A DNA stretch of 6,966 nt from Paracoccaceae bacterium (lineage in GTDB: Bacteria > Pseudomonadota > Alphaproteobacteria > Rhodobacterales > Rhodobacteraceae). The position numbers and the translations under genes are program-made. The notes beneath the pieces are model-generated. The model saw only the letters and a program-made list of their open reading frames with translations, was not told where the DNA came from and ran no database searches. The stretch spans positions 1 through 6,966 of the forward strand of contig PUNI01000584.1 of the NCBI GenBank assembly GCA_003551745.1, in the 5' to 3' direction. Below are positions 1 through 5,591 of this stretch, piece by piece (the first letter of the stretch is position 1; each line of letters opens with the position of its first letter).

Positions 1-78
1 ATCTCGGCGGGTCTCGTCTATCCGAACCCCAAGGATCCGACGCGCCCGCCGGTGCTGGCCAGCGAGCTTCCGCGCTAG
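1..78 (+). CDS. C-terminal end of an unidentified protein (partial, runs in from the left edge)
   Basis: The frame starting at base 1 is open for 25 codons and closes with TAG at 76-78. The tail contains LVYPNPKDPTRPPVL and ends in SELPR. Nearly all third codon positions are G or C, as in the confident genes of this window, and the composition looks like an ordinary soluble, proline-rich C-terminus. No family can be named from 25 residues. The stop overlaps the stop of the convergent patatin gene, sharing CTAG at 75-78, which supports both ends being real. The rest of the gene lies outside the window. Confidence 0.6.
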   Translation: MSAGLVYPNPKDPTRPPVLASELPR

Positions 79-1145
79 CCGCAGGTAGCCATCAGATCGA
101 CGGTGTCGGTGACGTTGAGCGCGTCGGCATGGGTTTCGAGGAAGGTCTCCGCCGCCGCGCGCCCGGCCTCCTTGAGTTGGTGCAGGAGCAGCGGCGTCGC
201 CGCCGTTTTGGTGCGCATCGAAAGCCCCGTCATGATCTCATCGTCGGCGATCATGTGCACCAGCACGCGCTTGAAGGCGCCCTCGGGCACCTGCCCTTCG
301 CTGACCAGGTCCTTCACGAAGGCGATGGCCCGCAACTCGCGCAGCAGCGAGGCGTTGAAGCTGATCTCGTTCACCCTGCTCGCGATGTCCTGCGGCGTGC
401 GGGGCACCTCGTCGCGATAGAGCGGGTTGATGCTCACGATCACGATGTCGTCGGGCAGACCGGGCTCGAACAGCGGGAACAGCGCAGGGTTGCCGGTGAA
501 GCCGCCGTCCCAGAAGGCCTCGACCTTGCCGGTGAGCGGGTCATGGATCTCGACGGCCTGGAAGATGGCCGGCAGGCAGCCCGAGGCGAGGATGGCCTCG
601 GGCGTCACCTCCTCGGCGCGGAAGACGCGGATCTTGCCGGTCCGAACATTGGTGGCGGAAACAAAGAGCTGCGGGCCGCCGCTCGCGCAGACCCGATCGA
701 AGCGCAGCCGCCGCACCACCCGGTCGAGCGGGTTGCGATAGGCCGCGCCGAGCGCATAGGGGCTGACCAGTCGCGTGACCACCTCGCCGGGGGTCACCGG
801 CATGAACTGCTCGGCCCAGGTGGCCATGCTGGCCATTCCGGGAAAAACGGCGCCGATCCAGCGGGCCATCTCCATGTCGCCCACCGCGCCGACCTGCCGC
901 CAGACCCAGTCGAGATTGTCGCGCGCCGCCTGCCGCCCGCCATCGGACCCGCCGCTGACGAGCCCCGCCTTCAACGCGGCGCCGTTCAGCGCCCCTGCCG
1001 AGGTGCCCGAGATGCCGGCGATCTCCAGCCAGGGTTCCTGCAGCAGCCGGTCCAGGACGCCCCAGGTGAAGGCCCCGTGCGCGCCACCGCCCTGCAGCGC
1101 CAGATTGATCCGCTTGCTGTTGCCTGGCCGTCGATCCGTCGTCAT
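75..1145 (-). CDS. Patatin-like phospholipase family protein with DUF3734-like C-terminal region
   Basis: This is a predicted serine acyl hydrolase of the bacterial patatin family, acting on phospholipids or other acyl esters; its real substrate is unknown. With the start at 1145 it has 356 residues. The oxyanion-hole motif LALQGGGAHG is at about 15-24, the nucleophile motif GTSAG has Ser49, and the dyad Asp is in DGG at about 213-215, so the catalytic set is complete. The C-terminal third (RVNEISFNASLLRELRAIAF) resembles DUF3734, found in patatins that alphaproteobacteria often carry beside bdhA (3-hydroxybutyrate dehydrogenase); no such gene is visible here. There is no signal peptide, so it is probably cytoplasmic or peripheral to the membrane. 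The frame is open to an ATG at 1214, but that would place a 22-bp palindrome inside the coding region. The ATG at 1145 has a CGGGA about 6 nt upstream and puts the patatin core near the N-terminus, as usual. It seems to be transcribed alone. Confidence 0.93.
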   Translation of the reverse strand: MTTDRRPGNSKRINLALQGGGAHGAFTWGVLDRLLQEPWLEIAGISGTSAGALNGAALKAGLVSGGSDGGRQAARDNLDWVWRQVGAVGDMEMARWIGAVFPGMASMATWAEQFMPVTPGEVVTRLVSPYALGAAYRNPLDRVVRRLRFDRVCASGGPQLFVSATNVRTGKIRVFRAEEVTPEAILASGCLPAIFQAVEIHDPLTGKVEAFWDGGFTGNPALFPLFEPGLPDDIVIVSINPLYRDEVPRTPQDIASRVNEISFNASLLRELRAIAFVKDLVSEGQVPEGAFKRVLVHMIADDEIMTGLSMRTKTAATPLLLHQLKEAGRAAAETFLETHADALNVTDTVDLMATCG

Positions 1146-1198
1146 GCCCGATCCCGTCAACGTCCGCGCTCCGCCGCCTTCCGCGAGCATGCCGCATT

Positions 1199-1220
1199 CG
1201 CAGCATAAGATCATGCTGCG
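1199..1220. promoter_or_regulatory. 22-bp palindrome upstream of the patatin gene, possible operator
   Basis: CGCAGCAT and ATGCTGCG form a perfect 8-bp inverted repeat around a 6-bp centre (AAGATC), 54 bp before the chosen patatin start. A weak minus-strand promoter can be drawn through it: TTCGCA (1223-1228), a 15-bp spacer, then TATGCT (1202-1207), which would put the palindrome over the -10 element. An adjoining CCGC-N4-GCAG (1192-1203) is one mismatch from the CTGC-N3/4-GCAG site I recall for the PHB regulator PhaR of Rhodobacter; this link is tentative. The palindrome is seen directly; its role as an operator is inferred. Confidence 0.4.
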
Positions 1221-1263
1221 CGTGCGAAGTCCAGCCGCGGTCGGGTGCAGATGTTTCAGCCCG

Positions 1264-1291
1264 AAAAAAAGACGCCCGCCAGAGGCGGGCG
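1264..1291 (-). terminator. Strong Rho-independent terminator facing minus-strand transcription
   Basis: CGCCCGCC (1273-1280) and GGCGGGCG (1284-1291) make a perfect 8-bp GC stem around a 3-nt AGA loop. Seven consecutive A residues lie at 1264-1270, so a minus-strand transcript reads the stem followed by UCUUUUUUU, the classic intrinsic terminator. On the + strand no T-tract follows the stem, so the direction is clear. No protein gene precedes it on the minus strand: the + strand binding-protein gene begins at 1457. It therefore probably ends a small RNA and also shields the patatin gene from read-through. Confidence 0.85.
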
Positions 1292-1305
1292 CCAGTCGTT
1301 GAGGC

Positions 1306-1329
1306 AGGTTTCATACAGGCAAGAAACCT
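1306..1329 (-). repeat. Perfect 7-bp stem-loop inside the candidate small RNA
   Basis: AGGTTTC and GAAACCT are exact reverse complements around 10 nt. In the minus-strand RNA the loop is UUGCCUGUAU, an accessible single-stranded segment that could pair with a target mRNA. It lies between the predicted start point and the terminator stem. The stem is read directly; the seed function is a guess. Confidence 0.6.
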
Positions 1330-1345
1330 ATCGAGCAGTGCTTCA

Positions 1346-1373
1346 CATATACGCGCCTTTCCGCGCCTGTCCA
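1346..1373 (-). promoter_or_regulatory. Sigma70-like promoter for the candidate small RNA
   Basis: On the minus strand, TGGACA (1368-1373, five of six matches to TTGACA) is followed by a 16-bp spacer and TATATG (1346-1351, four of six matches to TATAAT). The nearest plausible start is the A at about 1339. The -35 hexamer lies within the left arm of the inverted repeat at 1366-1373. The call rests on consensus matching by eye. Confidence 0.45.
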
Positions 1374-1406
1374 ACCGAAAAGTTTGAATTCCCCCCGCTG
1401 GACAGG
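1366..1406. repeat. 8-bp inverted repeat with 25-bp spacer between divergent promoters
   Basis: CCTGTCCA (1366-1373) and TGGACAGG (1399-1406) are exact reverse complements. The left arm covers the -35 element of the minus-strand small-RNA promoter and the right arm lies in the spacer of the likely + strand promoter. A dimeric or looping regulator bound here could control both directions. Widely spaced half-sites are less typical than close ones, and an 8-mer pair can arise by chance, so its function is uncertain. Confidence 0.4.
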
Positions 1407-1412
1407 TAGCAA
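1384..1412 (+). promoter_or_regulatory. Possible promoter of the binding-protein gene
   Basis: TTGAAT (1384-1389, four of six consensus matches), a 17-bp spacer and TAGCAA (1407-1412, a weak -10) would start transcription near 1419, leaving a leader of about 38 nt. It is the best sigma70-like candidate I can see in the gap before the + strand run. The poor -10 suggests dependence on an activator or a mistaken call. Confidence 0.3.
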
Positions 1413-1437
1413 TTCACGCAAAAACCGAGGCTTGAGC

Positions 1438-1443
1438 AGGAGG
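1438..1443 (+). promoter_or_regulatory. Shine-Dalgarno AGGAGG of the binding-protein gene, unusually far from its ATG
   Basis: A perfect AGGAGG ends 13 nt before the ATG at 1457, longer than the usual 5-9 nt. An in-frame TGA at 1433-1435 and the absence of any ATG, GTG or TTG between it and 1457 leave this ATG as the only ordinary start. The signal peptide begins right after it. Confidence 0.6.
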
Positions 1444-1456
1444 CATCGACGCGCGC

Positions 1457-3259
1457 ATGGCACCCCTCGCGCTTCCCCGCTGGTCGCTCGCGCTGGCCCT
1501 CGCGCTGGCGCCGCTCACCGCCGCCGGCGGGCCACAGCATGGCATAGCTATGTATGGCGAGCCGGCCCTCCCACCGGATTTTGTGTCCCTGCCGCATGTC
1601 AATCCCGATGCGCCGGCCGGGGGGCGCATCGTCTTCGGCGAGGCCGGGGGCTTCGATTCGCTCAACCCCTACATCCTGCGCGGGCGCGCCCCATGGGGTG
1701 TCGGCGTCTTCACGGTCGAGACGCTGCTGGGGCGCAGTTATGACGAACCCTTCACCCTTTACGGGCTTCTCGCCGAATCGGTCGAGACCAACACGGCGCG
1801 CGACTTCGTGGAGTTCACCCTCCACGCGGAGGCCCGATTCTCCGACGGCACCCCGGTGACGGTCGAGGACGTCATGTGGTCGATGGAGGCGCTCGGCACC
1901 CAGGGCCAGCCGCGCTATCGCACCGCCTGGACCAAGATCGAGAGCATGGAGCAGACCGGCCCGCGCTCGGTCCGCTTCACCTTCACCGAGGAAGACCGCG
2001 AGCTGCCGCTGATCCTCGGCCTGCGCCCGATCCTGCAGAAGGCGCAGTTCGAGGGGCGCGACTTCACCGAGAGCTCGCTCGTTCCGATCATCGGATCGGG
2101 GCCCTATATGGTCGACCGCTTCGAGCCCGGCCGCTTCATCAGCTTCCGCAAGAACCCCGACTGGTGGGGGGCGGATCTGCCCTTCTACCGCGGCCAGCAC
2201 AATCTAGACGAGATCCGCTACGACTACTTCGGCGACGCCGGCGTGGTGTTCGAGGCATTCAAGGCGGGCGACATCTCGACCTATCGCGAGGGCAATGTCG
2301 CCCGCTGGGCAAGTGCCTATGACTTCCCGGCGGCGCGCTCGGGCGAAGTGGTGATGTCGGTCATCCCGCATGAGCGGCCCTCGGGCATCAACGGCTTCGT
2401 CTTCAACACCCGTCGCGATCTCTTCGCCGACTGGCGGGTGCGGGATGCGCTGATCCATGCCTTCAACTTCGAGTTCATCAACCGCACGCTCAACGACGGC
2501 GCCCTGCCCCGGATCACCTCCTTCTTCTCGAACTCCGTGCTGGGCATGGACGAGGGGCCGGCCGAGGGGCGGGAGCGTGCGCTTCTCGAGCCCTTCACGG
2601 ACGAGCTTCTGCCCGGCGCGCTCGAGGGCTATGCGCTGCCCGTCTCGGATGGCAGCGAGGCCAATCGCGCCGGCATCCGCCGCGCCATGGCGCTTCTGGA
2701 GGAGGCCGGGTGGCAGGTCGACGATGGCGTGCTGCTCGATGGCGACGGCCGGCCCTTCGAGTTCGAGTTGCTGCTGGTGCAGGGGGCGGCCGAGACCCAG
2801 GCCGTGGCGAATATGTATGCCGAGGCGCTGCGCCGGCTCGGCATCCAGATGCGCATCAACACCGTGGACAACGCGCAATACAACGAGCGCATCCAGGTCT
2901 ACGACTTCGACGTGACCCAGCGCGCGATCTCGCTGTCGCTCAGCCCCGGCAACGAGCAATGGCTCTACTGGGGCAGCGCCGGCGTCACCGAGCCGGGCAC
3001 GCGCAATTTCGCCGGCATCGATTCGCAGGCGGTCGATGCGCTGATCACCGGCCTGCTGACGGCGACCGAGCAGGAGGAGTTCCTCGCCACGACCCGCGCC
3101 CTTGACCGGGTCTTGACCACCGGCCGCTACTGGATCCCGTTCTGGTTCTCGGACGTCTCGCGCATCGCCCATCGGCGCGAGCTGCGCTTCCCCGAGCGGC
3201 TGCCGATCTACGGCGACTGGCTCGGGTTCCAGCCGGAGGTGTGGTGGCATGAGGAATAG
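1457..3259 (+). CDS. YejA-like periplasmic peptide-binding protein (ABC transporter SBP family 5)
   Basis: A 600-residue solute-binding protein of the DppA/OppA (SBP_bac_5) family, closest in character to YejA, which feeds the YejBEF importer for oligopeptides and microcin C. The N-terminus (MAPLALPRWSLALALALAPL, then TAAGG) is a signal peptide with likely cleavage near residue 23-24. There is no lipobox Cys, so the mature protein should be free in the periplasm. The stretch from HGIAMYGEP (28-36) through VNPDAPAGG (48-56) to FDSLNPYILRGRAP (66-79) is the YejA-type N-terminal block. FSDGTPVTVEDV (128-139) and GSGPYMVDRFEPGRF (213-227) are typical family-5 segments. E. coli YejA is of about the same length. 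No permease or ATPase gene follows; instead the stop overlaps an entericidin-type gene. The fold is certain, the YejA assignment likely, and the ligand unknown. Confidence 0.93.
   Translation: MAPLALPRWSLALALALAPLTAAGGPQHGIAMYGEPALPPDFVSLPHVNPDAPAGGRIVFGEAGGFDSLNPYILRGRAPWGVGVFTVETLLGRSYDEPFTLYGLLAESVETNTARDFVEFTLHAEARFSDGTPVTVEDVMWSMEALGTQGQPRYRTAWTKIESMEQTGPRSVRFTFTEEDRELPLILGLRPILQKAQFEGRDFTESSLVPIIGSGPYMVDRFEPGRFISFRKNPDWWGADLPFYRGQHNLDEIRYDYFGDAGVVFEAFKAGDISTYREGNVARWASAYDFPAARSGEVVMSVIPHERPSGINGFVFNTRRDLFADWRVRDALIHAFNFEFINRTLNDGALPRITSFFSNSVLGMDEGPAEGRERALLEPFTDELLPGALEGYALPVSDGSEANRAGIRRAMALLEEAGWQVDDGVLLDGDGRPFEFELLLVQGAAETQAVANMYAEALRRLGIQMRINTVDNAQYNERIQVYDFDVTQRAISLSLSPGNEQWLYWGSAGVTEPGTRNFAGIDSQAVDALITGLLTATEQEEFLATTRALDRVLTTGRYWIPFWFSDVSRIAHRRELRFPERLPIYGDWLGFQPEVWWHEE
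3235..3240 (+). promoter_or_regulatory. Shine-Dalgarno GGAGGT of the small lipoprotein gene, inside the upstream coding region
   Basis: GGAGGT ends 8 nt before the ATG at 3249, near-ideal spacing. It lies within the last codons of the binding-protein gene. This is the main non-homology evidence that the 44-codon gene is translated. Confidence 0.75.
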
Positions 3260-3383
3260 TCTCGCCCGCGTCGCCCTCGGCGTCCTGATCGCCCTGCTCG
3301 CCGCGTGCAACACTGTGGAGGGAGTGGGCATGGACATCTCCTCGGGCGCCCGCACGGTGGGCGGCTGGGTCGGCGGGCGCTGA
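3249..3383 (+). CDS. Entericidin A/B-family small lipoprotein, 44 residues
   Basis: This short gene encodes a 44-residue protein. Residues 1-19 form a lipoprotein signal peptide with one Arg at position 2, another at 7 and a hydrophobic core (VALGVLIALLAA). The lipobox LAAC places the lipidated Cys at position 20. The mature part starts CNTVEGVGMDISSGAR and matches the entericidin pattern (CNTxxGxGxDI). Entericidins are tiny cell-envelope lipoproteins; in enterobacteria EcnA/EcnB are described as an antidote/bacteriolytic toxin pair, but most alphaproteobacterial members are uncharacterised. Only one copy is present here, without a paired partner. The residue after the GVG motif is Met28, where I would expect Lys or Arg. 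The ATG overlaps the preceding gene by 11 nt in another frame and has a GGAGGT 8 nt upstream, so translation is probably coupled to the binding protein. It ends with TGA at 3381-3383. Confidence 0.85.
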   Translation: MRNSLARVALGVLIALLAACNTVEGVGMDISSGARTVGGWVGGR

Positions 3384-3433
3384 CGCCTGGCAGGCCGCTT
3401 GCCACGCCCCCGCCCCCGGCGTAGCTCTGGGGA

Positions 3434-4969
3434 ATGATCTCCGAGATCCGCTCCGCCGCGCCGGCGCCCTGCCCCGCGCCGTTCAATCTCGCGGCCCATG
3501 TGCTGGCGCAGGCCGCCCGCACCCCCGACCGGATCGCGCTGCACCTGATGCGGCCCGAAGGCTCGGAGCGCTGGAGCTTCGGGCGGCTCGAGGCCGCGGT
3601 GCGCGGCACCGGGGCCGGGCTGCGCGCGCTGGGGCTCGCGCCCGGCGACCGGGTGCTGATGCGGCTGGCCAATTCGGTCGATTTCCCGGTTCTGTTTCTG
3701 GGCGCCATCGCCGCCGGTCTGGTGCCGGTGCCGACCTCGGCGCTGCTGACCGTGCCCGAGGTCGAGGCCCTCGCGTCGGAGCTGCGGCCCGCCCTCATCG
3801 TCGCAGGCCCGGAGGTGAGCCGACCGGCCACGCCCCCTTGCCCCGTCCTGGAACTCGATGCGCTGCGCCGACTCTACGAGGGCCCGCCCTGCGACTGGCC
3901 GACGGGCGATCCCGACCGGCTGGCCTTCATCGTCTACACCTCCGGCACGTCGGGCCGCCCGCGCGGCGTGCTGCACGCCCACCGGGCGATCTGGGCGCGG
4001 CGGATGATGTGGCAGGGCTGGTATGGCCTGACCGCGGCAGACCGGCTGCTGCACGCAGGCGCGTTCAACTGGACCTTCACCCTTGGCACCGGGCTCCTCG
4101 ATCCCTGGGCGGCCGGCGCCACCGCACTGATCCCCGCGCCCGGCGTCACCCCCGCCCAGCTGCCGCTCCTGATGCGCCGCTTCGATGCGACGATCTTCGC
4201 CGCCGCGCCCGGCATCTATCGCCAGCTTCTGCGCGATCACCCGACCCTCGCGGCGCCCCGGCTGCGGCACGGGCTTTCCGCCGGCGAGAAGCTGCCCGCC
4301 GCCACCCGCGCCGCGTGGCTCGCCGCCACCGGCACACCCGTGCATGAAGCCTTCGGCATGTCGGAATGCTCCACCTTCGTCTCCGGCAGCCCGGAGCGCC
4401 CGGCACCCGAGGGCACCACCGGCTACGCCCAGCCGGGGCGGCGCGTGGCGGTCCTGGGCGACGACGGCGCGCCCGTTCCCCGCACCCGGCCCGGCATCCT
4501 CGCCGTCCATCGCAGCGATCCGGGCCTCTTTCTGGGCTATCTCGACGCGCCCGAGGAAACCCGCGCCCGCTTCGCCGGCGACTGGTTCCTGACCGGCGAC
4601 ACGGCGGTGATGGCCGAGGATGGCGCCATCACCTATCTCGGCCGCGACGACGACATGATGAACGCCGGCGGCGTGCGCGTCTCGCCGCTGGAGGTCGAGG
4701 CGGCGCTGGTCGCCCATCCGCAGATCACCGAGGCGGCGGTCTGCGCGGTGGAGGTCCGCCCCGGCGTCAGCGTGATCGCCGCCTTCTACGTTGCGCCAGC
4801 GCCCCTGCCGGAAGCCGATCTCGCCGCCTTCGCTGCCGGGCGGCTCGCCCGCTATAAGCAGCCGCGGCTATGGCGGCATGCCACCGCCCTGCCCCGCGGG
4901 CCGAACAACAAGCTGTCGCGGCGCACGCTCCGCGACGCCCTCGGCCAGGAGCTTGCCGGTGCGGCTTGA
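3434..4969 (+). CDS. ANL-superfamily acyl-CoA ligase / AMP-binding protein
   Basis: A 511-residue adenylate-forming enzyme that should activate a carboxylic acid with ATP and probably transfer it to CoA; it is cytoplasmic. The large N-terminal domain carries the P-loop YTSGTSGRPRG (168-178), the SAGEKLP segment (282-288), GMSE (308-311, the A5 motif) and LTGDT (386-390, A7). The hinge YLGRDDDMMNAGG (401-413, A8) leads to the small C-terminal domain with the catalytic Lys493 in GPNNKLSRR. There Asn replaces the Gly of the usual PxGK, while Lys is kept, so the enzyme should be active. The SAGE segment recalls benzoate- and short-acid-type ligases, but the acyl substrate cannot be read off. The only possible start is the ATG at 3434, as an in-frame TAG lies at 3422-3424. 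GGGGA directly abuts this ATG, a poor ribosome site. It overlaps the next gene by 11 nt. Confidence 0.92.
   Translation: MISEIRSAAPAPCPAPFNLAAHVLAQAARTPDRIALHLMRPEGSERWSFGRLEAAVRGTGAGLRALGLAPGDRVLMRLANSVDFPVLFLGAIAAGLVPVPTSALLTVPEVEALASELRPALIVAGPEVSRPATPPCPVLELDALRRLYEGPPCDWPTGDPDRLAFIVYTSGTSGRPRGVLHAHRAIWARRMMWQGWYGLTAADRLLHAGAFNWTFTLGTGLLDPWAAGATALIPAPGVTPAQLPLLMRRFDATIFAAAPGIYRQLLRDHPTLAAPRLRHGLSAGEKLPAATRAAWLAATGTPVHEAFGMSECSTFVSGSPERPAPEGTTGYAQPGRRVAVLGDDGAPVPRTRPGILAVHRSDPGLFLGYLDAPEETRARFAGDWFLTGDTAVMAEDGAITYLGRDDDMMNAGGVRVSPLEVEAALVAHPQITEAAVCAVEVRPGVSVIAAFYVAPAPLPEADLAAFAAGRLARYKQPRLWRHATALPRGPNNKLSRRTLRDALGQELAGAA
4947..4951 (+). promoter_or_regulatory. Shine-Dalgarno AGGAG that fixes the GTG start at 4959
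   Basis: AGGAG ends 7 nt before the GTG at 4959, inside the end of the ligase gene. The same frame stays open upstream to an ATG at 4791, but that extension is Arg/Pro/Ser-rich shadow sequence of the ligase. The site and the protein family both favour the GTG. Confidence 0.75.
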
Positions 4970-5591
4970 GATCTACGCCGATCCGGTCTGCCCCTGGTGC
5001 CTGATCGGCAAGGCCCTGCTCGACCGTGCGCTCGAGGCCGCGCCCGAGCACCCGTTCCTCGTCGAATGGCACCCGTTCCAGCTCAACCCGGAAATGCCGG
5101 CCGAGGGGATGGACCGGCACCGCTATCTGGAGGCGAAATTCGGCGGTCGCGAGGGGGCGATGGCCGCCTATGGGCCGGTGCTCGAGGCGGCCGAGGCCGC
5201 CGGCCTCGCCTTGGATTTCGGCGCCATATCCCGCACGCCGAACACGCTCGACGCGCACCGCCTCATCCACTGGGCCGGGCTGGAGGGGCGGCAGACGCCG
5301 ATGGTGGCGGCGCTGTTCCGGGGCTATTTCCAGGAGGGGCGCGACATCGGCGCGCCGGCGGTGCTGGCCGATCTCTCCGCCGAGGCCGGGCTCGACCGCG
5401 ACCTCGTCGTCCGGCTCCTGGCCAGCGAGGCGGACCGCGACGACATCCGGGCCCGCGATGCCGGCGCCCGGGCCCGCGGCATCCGCGCCGTGCCCACCTT
5501 CATCCTCGCCGAGACCTATGTGATGTCCGGTGCCCAGCCCACCGCGCTCTGGGCGCAGGTGATCGCCGAGACGGCCGGGGTCACGGGATGA
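4959..5591 (+). CDS. FrnE/DsbA-like thiol-disulfide oxidoreductase (COG2761 type)
   Basis: A 210-residue thioredoxin-fold protein of the DsbA/2-hydroxychromene-2-carboxylate isomerase superfamily. The N-terminal strand RLEIYADPVCPWC brings the CPWC active site (Cys11, Cys14), followed by LIG as in FrnE. HPFQLNPEMP (38-47), RTPNTLDAHRLIHWA (92-106) and AVPTF with the probable cis-Pro179 are FrnE-type hallmarks. Both active-site cysteines are present, which argues for a dithiol oxidoreductase or isomerase over the glutathione-dependent chromene isomerase branch. No signal peptide is present, so it should act in the cytoplasm. The GTG start is supported by AGGAG 7 nt upstream and by family length. 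It overlaps the ligase by 11 nt and the exporter by 4 nt (ATGA), so the three genes are very likely cotranscribed and translationally coupled. Its partner substrate is unknown. Confidence 0.92.
   Translation: MRLEIYADPVCPWCLIGKALLDRALEAAPEHPFLVEWHPFQLNPEMPAEGMDRHRYLEAKFGGREGAMAAYGPVLEAAEAAGLALDFGAISRTPNTLDAHRLIHWAGLEGRQTPMVAALFRGYFQEGRDIGAPAVLADLSAEAGLDRDLVVRLLASEADRDDIRARDAGARARGIRAVPTFILAETYVMSGAQPTALWAQVIAETAGVTG

Larger units (their letters stand above)
1264..1339 (-). ncRNA. Candidate small RNA of about 76 nt (promoter, hairpin, terminator)
   Basis: A minus-strand promoter at 1346-1373 would start transcription near 1339, and the intrinsic terminator ends it near 1264. Between them a perfect 7-bp stem (AGGTTTC at 1306-1312, GAAACCT at 1323-1329) closes a 10-nt loop. 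The linker between this stem and the terminator reads GCCUCAACGACUG. No convincing open reading frame fits: the only ATG lies at the edge of the first hairpin and its frame reads through the terminator. I do not recognise it as 6S, SRP or tmRNA, nor as one of the CCUCCUCCC-loop RNAs of Rhodobacter. It may be a trans-acting regulatory RNA. The alternative is a short leader that once preceded the patatin gene, although the terminator would stop it before that gene. Confidence 0.5.

Noticed and set aside
129..1208. A 359-codon + strand frame opposite the patatin gene
   Set aside because: It is a composition-driven shadow (Arg, His, Gln, Gly), while the opposite strand has complete patatin motifs with catalytic Ser and Asp.
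541..1374. A minus-strand frame entering from the small-RNA region, with a possible short leader peptide beginning MKPASTTGARLWRASFF
   Set aside because: The frame translates the terminator stem and its U-tract (the RASFF part) and continues out of frame through the patatin gene. It has no ribosome site and does not stop before the terminator.
2204..4717. An 837-codon open frame on the minus strand, opposite the binding protein, lipoprotein and ligase genes
   Set aside because: The product is Arg/Gly/Ala/His-rich and low in complexity, and it spans three well-supported + strand genes. Such long antisense frames are common in high-GC DNA because stop codons are rare.
4791..4958. An ATG-initiated 56-residue N-terminal extension of the FrnE-like protein
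   Set aside because: It overlaps the ligase gene deeply and does not resemble a targeting peptide, whereas the GTG at 4959 has AGGAG at ideal spacing and gives the usual family length.
4997..5587. A 197-codon in-frame extension upstream of the exporter, suggesting a fusion protein
   Set aside because: It is Arg/Gly/Pro-rich shadow sequence of the oxidoreductase gene. The ATG at 5588 gives a normal-length transporter with its first membrane segment near the N-terminus.
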